Numbered from the stretch's first letter, positions 18,000 to 26,778 are shown. The stretch is DNA of 64,000 nt from Chromatium weissei (GCF_016583765.1 NZ_NRRR01000001.1:124001-188000), one strand, 5' to 3'. Program-made: numbers and translations. Notes: a model not told the origin generated them from the sequence alone.

Positions 18000-19966
18000 T
18001 ATTCGCCCAGACCCATCTTGATGTAGCCGGTCGGACACACATCAGCGCAGATGTGGCAGCCGATGCAGCGCGAATAATCCGTTTCCACGTAACGACCAGT
18101 GGTGCGATTTTTCTTGTCCACGCGGGAAATTGCATCTTGCGGGCAATAAATCACGCAGTTATCGCACTCGAAGCACAGTCCGCAGCTCATGCAGCGTTTG
18201 GCTTCTTCAACCGCTTCTGCTTCAGTCAAACCGATCACGCGCTCGTGAAAATGACCGAGCACATCTTCTGCTGTCGGCACGTCTTCACGACGAATATGCC
18301 GCGCCACGTAATTGAAATGACCGAGGAATAATTCATCATGCGGAATCACTTCGGCGCTGGCGCGATCTTCATAATTGTGAATGGCAAAATCAGCAGCGGA
18401 GGTGCCACGCAGATCACCTTGTTCGGCGGGAATAAATGGCTTTGGCGCAAGCTGCGCTTCAGTCATTTTCTCTAGCAAATCAAAATGATGCACGTCTACT
18501 TTCGGGCGACGTTTGGTTTCAGCCTGATTGACATACGCATCAATTGAATCCGCTGCAATCCACGCCTGCCCAATTGCCGTCGTCAATAAATGCGGACGAA
18601 TGATGTCGCCAGCCACGAAATGACCGGCTTTACCGGGCACTTGGAAAAACTTGTCGGAATCAATTAAACCGCGTCCATTATCAAAGGCTTCCAAGCCGCT
18701 TAAATCGCCGCCCTGTCCAATTGCCGACACGATTAAATCAGCAGCCAATACGCGTTCAGTGCCTTCAATTGCCGTCGGACGACCATCAGCGGAGACGGTG
18801 CAATCGCACACTTTCAAGCCAGTGGCGCGACCGTTCGCATCCTTGATGACTTCCAGCGGCATCACACCGTCCAGCACGGTGACGCCTTCGCGGTTGGCAT
18901 CGTGTACTTCGTGCTCAGACGCAGTCATTTTGTCGCGGGGAAACAGTGAAGTCAGCGTGACTTCTGCGCCTTCTGCTGCTGCCGCTGTCGCTGCATCGTG
19001 GGCAACGTAGCCGTTACGAATGACGCTTTCTGGCAGATCGCTTTGTCCGGTTTTGGTGATGTGACCGAGCCGCCGCGCCACCGAAACCACGTCAATCGAG
19101 GTATCGCCGCCGCCGACGCAAACCACTTTTTGCGCGGTGAATTTCATGCGTCCTTCGTTGTACGCCTTGAGGAACGCCACGCCGGAAACGCAGTTGGGCG
19201 TGTCTTTCCAACTCGGAATCGGCAATCCGCGTCCGCTTTGGCAACCGAGCGCCCACAGAATCGCGTCGTAGTCTTTTTCGAGCTGCTCCACCGTGACATC
19301 AGTGCCAACGCGAGTTTTGAGTTTCACCTCAATCAAACCGAGGTTGAGAATGCGTTGAATTTCCGCATCCAATTTGTCACGCGGCACGCGATAGCCGGGA
19401 ATGCCGAAGCGGAACATGCCGCCCAGCCCTTCATTTGCTTCAAAAATGGTGCAGCCGTGACCTTTGCGCCGCAGTTGATATGCCGCAGCTAAACCGGCTG
19501 GGCCGCCACCGATGATGGCGATGCGCTTGCCGGTATCGGCTGGCGCGGGAGCAAATTGATAACCGTTGGCAATCGCAGTGTCGCCGATGAACTGCTCGAC
19601 GGAGTTAATGCCGACAAAATCTTCTAATTCATTGCGGTTGCAGCCGTCCTGACACGGAGCCGGACACACGCGCCCCATCAGTGATGGAAACGGATTGGCA
19701 TCGGTGGAGCGGCGAAACGCATATTCACGCCAGTCCATGCCCTGCGGTGGTTGTTCCATGCCGCGCACGATTTGCAGCCAGCCACGAATGTCTTCGCCAG
19801 ACGGGCAACTGCCCTGACACGGCGGCGTTTTGTGAACATAAGTCGGACATTTGTGCGAGCGATCCTGATTAAAAATCTTGTCGGTAAGCTTCTCCCAGAC
19901 GTGATCGCCGTCCTCAAAACGGCGCCAGGAGGGTTTGGTTGTCATCTCGTCGCTGGAAGTTGCCAT
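17999..19966 (-). CDS. dsrL: DsrL, iron-sulfur flavoprotein NAD(P)H oxidoreductase
   Basis: Cytoplasmic partner of DsrAB that in sulfur oxidisers passes electrons from sulfite formation to NAD(P)+. N-terminal cysteines lie in CPTYVHKTPPCQGSCPSG; an FAD fold follows (IIGGGPAGLAAAYQL), then an NAD(P) fold (VCVGGGDTSIDVV). A C-terminal ferredoxin domain has CMSCGLCFECDNCVIYCP and CIGCHICADVCP. The ATG at 19966 is preferred over an upstream TTG at 19975, as AAGGAG lies about 11 bases before it. Length 655 residues. A 177-base gap separates it from dsrK and contains a possible extra reading frame. Confidence 0.95.
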   Translation of the reverse strand: MATSSDEMTTKPSWRRFEDGDHVWEKLTDKIFNQDRSHKCPTYVHKTPPCQGSCPSGEDIRGWLQIVRGMEQPPQGMDWREYAFRRSTDANPFPSLMGRVCPAPCQDGCNRNELEDFVGINSVEQFIGDTAIANGYQFAPAPADTGKRIAIIGGGPAGLAAAYQLRRKGHGCTIFEANEGLGGMFRFGIPGYRVPRDKLDAEIQRILNLGLIEVKLKTRVGTDVTVEQLEKDYDAILWALGCQSGRGLPIPSWKDTPNCVSGVAFLKAYNEGRMKFTAQKVVCVGGGDTSIDVVSVARRLGHITKTGQSDLPESVIRNGYVAHDAATAAAAEGAEVTLTSLFPRDKMTASEHEVHDANREGVTVLDGVMPLEVIKDANGRATGLKVCDCTVSADGRPTAIEGTERVLAADLIVSAIGQGGDLSGLEAFDNGRGLIDSDKFFQVPGKAGHFVAGDIIRPHLLTTAIGQAWIAADSIDAYVNQAETKRRPKVDVHHFDLLEKMTEAQLAPKPFIPAEQGDLRGTSAADFAIHNYEDRASAEVIPHDELFLGHFNYVARHIRREDVPTAEDVLGHFHERVIGLTEAEAVEEAKRCMSCGLCFECDNCVIYCPQDAISRVDKKNRTTGRYVETDYSRCIGCHICADVCPTGYIKMGLGE

Positions 19967-20143
19967 CGTGCTCAAGTCTCCTTATACCAGTTGAGTCCTG
20001 ACGCAAAATCAGGAGGTTCGTATTCAGGTGGATCGGCGGTTGCGGCTGGCACCGCCGTCGGTCTCAATCGTTTTAGTGATGCAAGAAAAAGCGTCGGCTG
20101 GCGGGCGCTGGCGCTGCGGCGCAGCAGTCACCGCCCAGTGAAA

Positions 20144-21682
20144 TCAATCGTCATCTTCATCGTCGTCGTCATTCGCATCTTCATCTTCTGGATCGGGCGT
20201 GAGCACAATGGCATCGCCGACGAGCTGATGTAAGCTGATGATTTGACTCATATCCATGCCGTAATACGGCAGAACTTTACTGAATTGGGTTTTACAAATC
20301 GCGCAGATCGCAGCCATGTGCGTCACGCCTTTTTCTTGAATGACGTTATTCAACGCATCCATGCGCGGCTTGGCTCCCTTGACGCGCAGTTCCATCAAAT
20401 CATCGGTCAACAACCCACCGCCGCCACCGCAGCAGAACGTTCGGTCACGAATCGTGTCCTCGTCCATATCGTAAAAGTTGTTGCAAGTCGCACGAATAAT
20501 GGCGCGAGGAATCTCGAACTGACCGCCGGGCGTATCGCCCATGCGCGTGGCGCGAGCGACGTTGCAGCTATCGTGAAACGTCATCACCTTGTCGTCGTTT
20601 TCGCTCTTATCGAACGTCAACTTTCCCTGTTGAATCAGGTCATAGGTGAACTCGCAAATGTGCTGCGGCACTGGATAACGCGGATCGAGAAAATCCCACG
20701 GGCCCGCCAACGTGTTCAAGAAGCTATACGCCACCCGCCACGCGTGACCACATTCACCAAACACGATGCGCTTGACTTTCAGCTTGATCGCCGCTTCTTG
20801 AATGCGCTGAGAAATGCGGCGCATGTTGTCGTAAGAACCGATAAACATGCCGAAATTAGCGGCTTCTGAAGCGTGCGTGCTCAACGTCCAAGTCACGCCA
20901 GATTCATGGAACATCTTGCCGTAACCGATCAAACCATCGACGTGTGGCTCGGCGAAAAAGTCTGCCGACGGCGTGACCAGCAGCACTTCTGCGCCAACTT
21001 GATCAATCGGATAACGCACCCGCACACCGGTATCGTCGTAAACGTCTTCTTCTAAACCTTCCAAAGTGTCAACCAACGCCGGCCCGGGTAAACCCAAGTT
21101 ATTACCGACTTTATAAACTTTGGCGATAATTTCATTGCAGTATTTTTGCCCAACACCAATGCTGTCCATAATTTCACGGGCAGCCATTGAAATCTCAGCG
21201 GTATCAATTCCATACGGGCAAAATACCGAGCAGCGGCGGCATTGTGAACACTGATGAAAATAGCTATACCAATCGTCAAGCACTTCTTTCGTGAAATCTT
21301 CTGCGCCGACCAATTTAGGAAATAACTTACCCGCAACAGTGAAATAACGCCGATACACTTTGCGCATTAAATCCTGACGCCCAACCGGCATATTTTTCGG
21401 ATCGCTGGTGCCGAGAAAATAATGACATTTATCGGTACACGCGCCGCATTTCACGCAGGCATCCATATACACTTGCAACGAGCGATATTTGCCGAGCAAT
21501 TCGCCCATTTTATCGATAGCTTTATTTTGCCAATCATCGACAAGTTCACCCGGATAACCGAGCGGTTCCTGAAAATCCGGCTTAGAAAAAAATGGCGAAC
21601 TGTGCGCCATTGCACCGGGCGTAATTGCCGGAACTTCGGTGTATTGAGTCAACTCAGGAACTAAAAAAGTTGCTTTGGCCAT
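20144..21682 (-). CDS. dsrK: DsrK, HdrD-like iron-sulfur subunit
   Basis: Cytoplasmic-facing catalytic subunit of DsrMKJOP, related to heterodisulfide reductase HdrD; thought to oxidise or reduce the DsrC cysteines. It has [4Fe-4S] cysteines in CVKCGACTDKC and CSQCRRCSVFCP, and two CCG-type sites (ECGH and DSCN; FCCGGGGG) for a special [4Fe-4S] cluster. The ATG at 21682 fits an upstream GAG site; 21688 is an alternative. The last 20 residues form an acidic run (EDEDANDDDDEDDD) not expected from the family core, and the true C-terminus may be affected by a frameshift. Confidence 0.94.
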   Translation of the reverse strand: MAKATFLVPELTQYTEVPAITPGAMAHSSPFFSKPDFQEPLGYPGELVDDWQNKAIDKMGELLGKYRSLQVYMDACVKCGACTDKCHYFLGTSDPKNMPVGRQDLMRKVYRRYFTVAGKLFPKLVGAEDFTKEVLDDWYSYFHQCSQCRRCSVFCPYGIDTAEISMAAREIMDSIGVGQKYCNEIIAKVYKVGNNLGLPGPALVDTLEGLEEDVYDDTGVRVRYPIDQVGAEVLLVTPSADFFAEPHVDGLIGYGKMFHESGVTWTLSTHASEAANFGMFIGSYDNMRRISQRIQEAAIKLKVKRIVFGECGHAWRVAYSFLNTLAGPWDFLDPRYPVPQHICEFTYDLIQQGKLTFDKSENDDKVMTFHDSCNVARATRMGDTPGGQFEIPRAIIRATCNNFYDMDEDTIRDRTFCCGGGGGLLTDDLMELRVKGAKPRMDALNNVIQEKGVTHMAAICAICKTQFSKVLPYYGMDMSQIISLHQLVGDAIVLTPDPEDEDANDDDDEDDD

Positions 21683-21742
21683 AATCATTCTCGTCTGCGA
21701 ACGACACTAGAAACGTGCGAAACCTCACGTATAGGGCTTAAT

Positions 21743-22471
21743 TCATTGTTCGAGTTTTTTAGCCCAAGGCGCAATGTGTCGAACCTCACGCGGATTATCC
21801 GCTTGATTACGGGTAGGACTAAAGAATAGTCCGGGCGCATGGAGCAGCTTGCTGTATGGAAAAATAATCAGCAGTAGCGCCACTAATAACAGATGCAGCA
21901 ATAATAATGGATCAGCAGGTAGCGGTTGAAAATCATAGGCATACAGCCCCATAAAAAAGGCTTTAATTTCTACGATGTCGGTATGAAATACGAACTTCAT
22001 TAACAGACCGCTAATACCAATCAACACCAGCAATGCAAGAATTAAATGATCTGAAGGTGCAGAAATATACCGCACACGATCGACTAAAAAGCGCCGTGCC
22101 CACAGGCCACCAAGTCCGACAATCATCGCCATACCGCCATAAATACCAAACGGTTGCACGAGTTCGATAGGAAACCATACCGGCTCAATGAAATAACGCA
22201 AATGGCGCAGCGTGACCAGTAATAAGCCAAAATGAAAAATCCATCCGAAAATCCAAGTCCATTTATTACCACGAAATAGACTCTCGAATAAAACCACTTC
22301 GCGCACCATTCGCAGTGTGACTCCAGTCGATGTTATTGGTGCTGGCGTCGTCGGAATTTTTAAGGGTGCTGGAGTGCGCGCATATTGCACAATTTTGAAT
22401 GCCACGCCGCTCACAAAAACTAGCGCAGCAAAATAGAATAAGAAGGCGTAGAAATTCGTTAAAAACGCCAT
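21743..22471 (-). CDS. dsrM: DsrM, membrane cytochrome b-like subunit
   Basis: NarI-like membrane subunit of DsrMKJOP that carries heme b and reacts with quinone. About five or six transmembrane helices are visible, starting with LTNFYAFLFYFAALVF; histidines that could bind heme occur in IFHFGLLLVTLRHL and LLLHLLLVAL. Length 242 residues matches the oxidative-type DsrM. It lies between dsrC and dsrK, 54 bases ahead of the dsrK start. Confidence 0.93.
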   Translation of the reverse strand: MAFLTNFYAFLFYFAALVFVSGVAFKIVQYARTPAPLKIPTTPAPITSTGVTLRMVREVVLFESLFRGNKWTWIFGWIFHFGLLLVTLRHLRYFIEPVWFPIELVQPFGIYGGMAMIVGLGGLWARRFLVDRVRYISAPSDHLILALLVLIGISGLLMKFVFHTDIVEIKAFFMGLYAYDFQPLPADPLLLLHLLLVALLLIIFPYSKLLHAPGLFFSPTRNQADNPREVRHIAPWAKKLEQ

Positions 22472-22505
22472 GTTTCTGCGACCTCGGTGAATCAGTAAAT
22501 AAATC

Positions 22506-22527
22506 CGGGCTGTCGAATAACAGCCCG
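22506..22527 (-). other. Hairpin between dsrC and dsrM
   Basis: An 8-base-pair perfect stem, CGGGCTGT with ACAGCCCG, and a six-base loop, directly after the dsrC stop. A run of T precedes rather than follows it on the transcribed strand, so it looks more like an RNA-stabilising or partial termination hairpin than a strong terminator. Confidence 0.6.
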
Positions 22528-22540
22528 AAATGAAAAAAAC

Positions 22541-22879
22541 TTACACGCAGCCAGTCGGCTTCGGTAAACCAGCAAAACGACACGCTTGTTTGGCCGGACC
22601 GTAGGGGAATAGGCTATACAAATACTTGCTATTGCCTTTTTCTTTACCCAGCTTCTTGCCAACGGCTTTGGTTAATACGCGAACTGCTGGAGCAATTTGA
22701 TACTCTTCATAGTATTCGCGCAGGAAATTGATGATGTCCCAATGCTCATCCGTCAATTCCAAATTGTCCTGCTTGGCCATCACGCCAGCAATTCCCGGAA
22801 CCCATTCATTCAAATTGGCTAAATAGCCTTCTTCATCTACGGCGTATTGCTTGCCATCTACATCAATCATGTCTGACAT
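22541..22879 (-). CDS. dsrC: DsrC, sulfur carrier protein
   Basis: Small cytoplasmic protein whose C-terminal arm carries sulfur to DsrAB and is then re-oxidised by DsrMKJOP. Both functional cysteines are present, Cys100 and Cys111, in KQACRFAGLPKPTGCV at the very end, so it is a true DsrC and not TusE or a RspA-like form. Length 112 residues is exact for the family. It lies between dsrH and dsrM. Confidence 0.98.
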   Translation of the reverse strand: MSDMIDVDGKQYAVDEEGYLANLNEWVPGIAGVMAKQDNLELTDEHWDIINFLREYYEEYQIAPAVRVLTKAVGKKLGKEKGNSKYLYSLFPYGPAKQACRFAGLPKPTGCV

Positions 22880-22915
22880 CGTTATTTTCCTCTGTGAGTG
22901 TCTTAAAACAAAACC

Positions 22916-23224
22916 TTATAACCAGGCTTGAACCGTATCGCTGGCAGCGGCGAGATCAACGAAATCGGCATAATCAACGATGTTAATTCCCGCAATTACG
23001 CGATCTTCATTAAAACCCCGTGCTTTTAGGTCTGGACCAAGCACATGAATCTTCAACGTTTCTAATGCGCCATTCATTTGCGCTTCAACGCTAGTGCCCG
23101 TTAACGCGGCATAAATACCGTCTTCAAAGAGCAATACCGCTGCGCCTTCAGTGGCAAACTTTAAGCAGGATTCCAATGAATTCCGCTCAAAGGGTGATTT
23201 ATTGATCGTGTGTAAAATGCTCAT
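22916..23224 (-). CDS. dsrH: DsrH sulfurtransferase subunit
   Basis: Third subunit of the DsrE2F2H2 hexamer, homologous to TusB, which relays sulfur to DsrC. The conserved Cys20 is seen in NSLESCLKFA, and the fold's segment VLLFEDGIYAAL follows. Length 102 residues. The dsrE-dsrF-dsrH spacing is 15 and 10 bases, so the subunits are co-translated. Confidence 0.95.
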   Translation of the reverse strand: MSILHTINKSPFERNSLESCLKFATEGAAVLLFEDGIYAALTGTSVEAQMNGALETLKIHVLGPDLKARGFNEDRVIAGINIVDYADFVDLAAASDTVQAWL

Positions 23225-23234
23225 TCAATTGCCC

Positions 23235-23645
23235 TCAGAAGCTGAAGATCACATCGGATTCATTCATTAGCGCACTCAGATGCGCTGAATCAATAACCTC
23301 AACGATATTTTCGACCTCTTCTTCGGTCTCCATATCTTCCCAAGCAATTTCAACCAGATCATCTTGTGTCAAACCCCGCGCTGCGAGTGACGCTTGATCG
23401 ACATACACTTTCTTGACTTCGTAATCACCAAGGGTGCGATACGTTGGAGAAAAGTTTTTCATTCCAATCGCTTTCGTATCCTGACCCTTAGTCAATTGAT
23501 ATACGCCATCATCAATGAATACGACGCTCACATCTTGATCGAAAGCTGCGCCAACTAATACGACTTCCAATGATTCCCACGCGTAAATCGTGCCATACGG
23601 CGCTTTGCGATTCACATACATGAATTTTTTGACGATTTCAGACAT
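23235..23645 (-). CDS. dsrF: DsrF sulfurtransferase subunit
   Basis: Subunit of DsrEFH, homologous to TusC. It shows the family's start KKFMYVNRKAPYGTIYAWESLEV and the FIDDGVYQL segment. No reactive cysteine is present in this subunit, which is normal because transfer uses DsrE Cys78. Length 136 residues. It overlaps no neighbour but is only 10 bases from dsrH. Confidence 0.95.
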   Translation of the reverse strand: MSEIVKKFMYVNRKAPYGTIYAWESLEVVLVGAAFDQDVSVVFIDDGVYQLTKGQDTKAIGMKNFSPTYRTLGDYEVKKVYVDQASLAARGLTQDDLVEIAWEDMETEEEVENIVEVIDSAHLSALMNESDVIFSF

Positions 23646-23660
23646 TACTGTAATTCTCCT

Positions 23661-24053
23661 TTAATCGCCAAAAACAACCAAACGGTCGGCTTGAATTGCA
23701 GCTTCAACCAATTGACCCAATCCCGAAATACGGAATCTAGGATGAATATTGGTGGCATCTTTACCATTCCGGCTGGCTTCACCGTCATCGACTAAACCGC
23801 GCCGTTGGGCTGCCGCAACGCAAACCACCAAATCCAAATTGTATTGTTCAGCAAGTGCTGCCCAACGATTCACAATGTGGCGATCATCTTGCGGCGGAGT
23901 AGTTAAACGCGTCGCGTTATTAACGCCGTCGTGATAGAAAAAGATTCGAAAAATTTCGTGCCCTTTTTCCAGCGCAGCTTTGGCGAATTGATACGCCGAA
24001 TCAGATGCTTGATGCTGGTAAGGGCCTTCGTTGATTTGAAGTGCAAACTTCAT
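23661..24053 (-). CDS. dsrE: DsrE sulfurtransferase subunit
   Basis: Active subunit of DsrEFH, homologous to TusD. The essential Cys78 is in LDLVVCVAAAQRRG, and FRIFFYHDGVNNA is the usual substrate-side segment. Length 130 residues. GAGGA lies just before the ATG. It starts the EFH group, 101 bases after dsrB, where a long hairpin lies. Confidence 0.96.
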   Translation of the reverse strand: MKFALQINEGPYQHQASDSAYQFAKAALEKGHEIFRIFFYHDGVNNATRLTTPPQDDRHIVNRWAALAEQYNLDLVVCVAAAQRRGLVDDGEASRNGKDATNIHPRFRISGLGQLVEAAIQADRLVVFGD

Positions 24054-24113
24054 TCATTCCTCCTCAAATAGCGAGTGACCGCAAGCAAAGCGATCAATTC
24101 TTTATTCGGTATT

Positions 24114-24145
24114 GAGCGGCATTTAAGTTTGATTAAATACCGCTC
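24114..24145 (-). other. Hairpin between dsrB and dsrE
   Basis: A 13-base stem with one mismatch (GAGCGG-ATTTAA with TTAAAT-CCGCTC) and a six-base loop. No T-run follows it on the transcribed strand, so an RNA processing or stability role is more likely than termination. Confidence 0.55.
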
Positions 24146-24154
24146 GGCGCTTAA

Positions 24155-25225
24155 TTAGAAGCGAATGTAGGTCGAACTATTAAAGCTCGCCCGCGCTCCG
24201 CGCCACGTATCAATATGATATTTGGTAAATGGCAGCTCAACTTCTTCAAAGAAACGTGGCCAGCCAATGCGTTCAATCCATTCATTTACCCGTTCCCAAT
24301 CCCGCGCACCTTCTTTATAGGCTTTCAAAATGCGCTTGACGATGGCGGTTGCTTCTGGCCAACGCGGCGGATTATTCGGAATGCCAGCGGCGACCAGCTT
24401 TTGGAAGGTCGGCTTGCCGCGAGCGTTGGAGTGATTGCCACCGACCCAAATCGCCAACTTGGAATGTTCGGCATCATTGATCTGCATCGGCGGACACGGC
24501 GGAAAACACGCGCCGCAGCAGATGCACTTGCGCTCGTCCACTTCCAACGATGGCTTGCCGTTGACCATCGCCGGACGAATCGCCGCAACTGGGCAACGCG
24601 CTACCACGGATGGACGTTCGCAGACGTTGGCGACCAGATCGTGATTGATCTTTGGCGGCTTGGTGTGCTGAATGTTGATGGCGATGTCGCCCTGACCGCC
24701 GCAGTTAATCTGGCAGCAGGAGGTGGTGATGTGCACCCGATTCGGCATGTTGGCGTTGCGGAATTCGTCGATCAGCTCGTCCATCATCGACTTGACCACG
24801 CCGGAAGCGTCAGTGCCGGGAATGTCGCAATGCAGCCAGCCTTGGGTGTGCGAAATCATCGCTACCGAGTTCTGCGTTCCACCGACGATGAAACCCGCGC
24901 CTTCAAGCGCGTCAATCAGCGGCTGCACCTTCGCTTCGTCGCTGACCATATATTCAATGTTCGAGCGCAGCGTGAAATGCACATGACCTTCGGCAAATTG
25001 ATCGCCGATGTCGCACAGTTTGCGCAGTGTGAACACGTCGAGAATGCGCTGAGTGCCGGCTTTCACCGTCCAAATTTTGTCGCCGCTGTATGCGACATGC
25101 AGCAACACGCCGGGACGCGGATGGTCGTGATATTTCCATTGCCCGAAGTTTTTGCGCATCACGGGATGGATGTATTGCCAAGGATCGGGGCATCCAGATT
25201 CGATCGGCTCGCGCATTTCCGCCAT
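24155..25225 (-). CDS. dsrB: DsrB, sulfite reductase beta subunit
   Basis: Catalytic beta subunit of the siroheme-containing reverse sulfite reductase, oxidising DsrC-bound sulfur to sulfite. Siroheme-[4Fe-4S] cysteines are in TTSCCQINCGG and a later CPVAAIRP; a ferredoxin domain has CICCGACFPPCPPM. Length 356 residues is normal. GGAGGAAAGG precedes the ATG. The N-terminal CPDPWQYIHPVMRKN segment is typical of the oxidative type. Confidence 0.98.
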   Translation of the reverse strand: MAEMREPIESGCPDPWQYIHPVMRKNFGQWKYHDHPRPGVLLHVAYSGDKIWTVKAGTQRILDVFTLRKLCDIGDQFAEGHVHFTLRSNIEYMVSDEAKVQPLIDALEGAGFIVGGTQNSVAMISHTQGWLHCDIPGTDASGVVKSMMDELIDEFRNANMPNRVHITTSCCQINCGGQGDIAINIQHTKPPKINHDLVANVCERPSVVARCPVAAIRPAMVNGKPSLEVDERKCICCGACFPPCPPMQINDAEHSKLAIWVGGNHSNARGKPTFQKLVAAGIPNNPPRWPEATAIVKRILKAYKEGARDWERVNEWIERIGWPRFFEEVELPFTKYHIDTWRGARASFNSSTYIRF

Positions 25226-25346
25226 TGCCTTTCCTCCAGTTCTTAAAGTTCAGTTTTGATGATGGTCGTCAAAATCAGCTCAATTCGAGCGCGGCGAATT
25301 CGGCTGCGAAGTGCAACCGACCGCTTCAGCGCCTGAAAAAGCGATA

Positions 25347-26600
25347 TTACTTGCCAGCTTCTGCTTGGCGCTCAAACCACGATTCCGCTGCTTCATCCCA
25401 GCCATCCATACGAATGTAGGAGCTTTGACGCGGATGACTCAGCATGTTCGGGTCTGGATCGATACCGATGCCTTCGAGGAAATTCGCCAGCCCGATGCGC
25501 TCGATCATTTCGCCGCAACGCTCGTGTTCCAAACCATTTTCTGCCCAGAAATCAATGATGGTTCCAGCCAGCTCCACCATCGACTCGTAATCTTCTTCGG
25601 TCTCCAGCTTTTTGAACGGAACCAGCACCGTGCCCATCAAATCGCCGATCTTCAGCGTGCGCTTGCCGCCAATCAGAATGGTGACACCCTTGTCATCGCC
25701 CGGATGTAATGCTTTGGGCATTACATTTAAGCAGTGCATACAGCGCACGCAATCACGATTATTTACTGCCAGCGTATTGTCATCATTTAATGACAACGCC
25801 TGCGTTGGGCAGCGGGTAATTACGTTATCAATATAGTATTGACGACCCTTGCTGGCGACATAATTCTTGACCTCTTCTTGGTCAACTTTCATATCGTCGC
25901 GCCACGTTCCAATCACCGCAAAATCGGAACGTTCAATTGCATTCTGGCAATCATTCGCGCAGCCAGAAACCTTAAACTTAAACTTATATGGCAATGCGGG
26001 ACGATGCACATCATCGACGAAGTTATTCACTAACATTCGATGTGATTTTAATTCGTTGGTGCAGGACATTTCACAGCGCGCTGCGCCCACGCAAGACATT
26101 GCAGTCCGCACACAAGGACCAGCGCCACCTAAATCCCAACCGTAATCATTGATTTCATCAAAGAAGGGTTGAATGCTCGGGCTATCCGCACCGATAAACA
26201 TGATATTTCCGGTTTGACCGTGAAAGGTAATCAATCCAGAACCGAACTTTTCCCAGCTATCTGCTAATTGACGCAGCATTGCCGTCGTATAATGATTGCC
26301 GGCCGGTGGCTGTACTCGTATCGTGTGGAATTCCTTGGATTTTGGAAACGCCGAACCCACTTCCGAAAAGCGCGGAATAATGCCGCCGCCATAGCCAAAA
26401 ACTGAAATGGTGCCGCCTTTCCAATAGCCCTTACGGGTTTCATAGGAATGCTCAAGCTGACCGAGCAGGTCGTTGGTCATTTCATTGATGCGCGCTTGCG
26501 GATGCTGATCGCGCAGACGTTTAATGCCTGAAATGAAACTTGGCCAAGGACCGGTTTCAAGCTGGTCAAGCATCGGAGTAATGTGCTTATCAATAGCCAT
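25347..26600 (-). CDS. dsrA: DsrA, sulfite reductase alpha subunit
   Basis: Alpha subunit of the DsrAB heterotetramer. The siroheme-coupled cluster cysteines are in CVGAARCEMSC and SGCANDCQNA; the ferredoxin domain has CPTQALSLN and CVRCMHCLNVMP. Length 417 residues. First gene of the cluster; GGAGAG lies about eight bases upstream of the ATG. The 400-base upstream region with two inverted repeats probably holds the operon promoter and operators. Confidence 0.98.
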   Translation of the reverse strand: MAIDKHITPMLDQLETGPWPSFISGIKRLRDQHPQARINEMTNDLLGQLEHSYETRKGYWKGGTISVFGYGGGIIPRFSEVGSAFPKSKEFHTIRVQPPAGNHYTTAMLRQLADSWEKFGSGLITFHGQTGNIMFIGADSPSIQPFFDEINDYGWDLGGAGPCVRTAMSCVGAARCEMSCTNELKSHRMLVNNFVDDVHRPALPYKFKFKVSGCANDCQNAIERSDFAVIGTWRDDMKVDQEEVKNYVASKGRQYYIDNVITRCPTQALSLNDDNTLAVNNRDCVRCMHCLNVMPKALHPGDDKGVTILIGGKRTLKIGDLMGTVLVPFKKLETEEDYESMVELAGTIIDFWAENGLEHERCGEMIERIGLANFLEGIGIDPDPNMLSHPRQSSYIRMDGWDEAAESWFERQAEAGK

Positions 26601-26727
26601 TTTGCATTCTCTCCTATCAATTCATCAGGAAAGGGAGTTTTGAATTCGCGTACACAGGTTTACCGCAGCAAAAACTGAACGATATTTCAATGTATCACGT
26701 CAGATTATTCATCAGGTATTTTAGAGC

Positions 26728-26750
26728 GATCACGTGTTAAATTCGTGATC
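26728..26750. promoter_or_regulatory. Inverted repeat 1 upstream of dsrA
   Basis: GATCACG and CGTGATC, seven perfect pairs with a nine-base spacer. The partner repeat lies 7 bases away. Possible operator for a dsr regulator. Confidence 0.4.
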
Positions 26751-26756
26751 TTTGCT

Positions 26757-26778
26757 CTGTCAATCAATTCATTGACAG
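26757..26778. promoter_or_regulatory. Inverted repeat 2 upstream of dsrA
   Basis: CTGTCAAT and ATTGACAG, eight perfect pairs with a six-base spacer. No T-run follows, so an operator is more likely than a terminator. It lies about 170 bases ahead of dsrA. Confidence 0.4.

Noticed and set aside
24215-25246. 343-codon plus-strand frame opposite dsrB
   Set aside because: It mirrors dsrB exactly, has no recognisable protein features, and dsrB has complete cysteine motifs.
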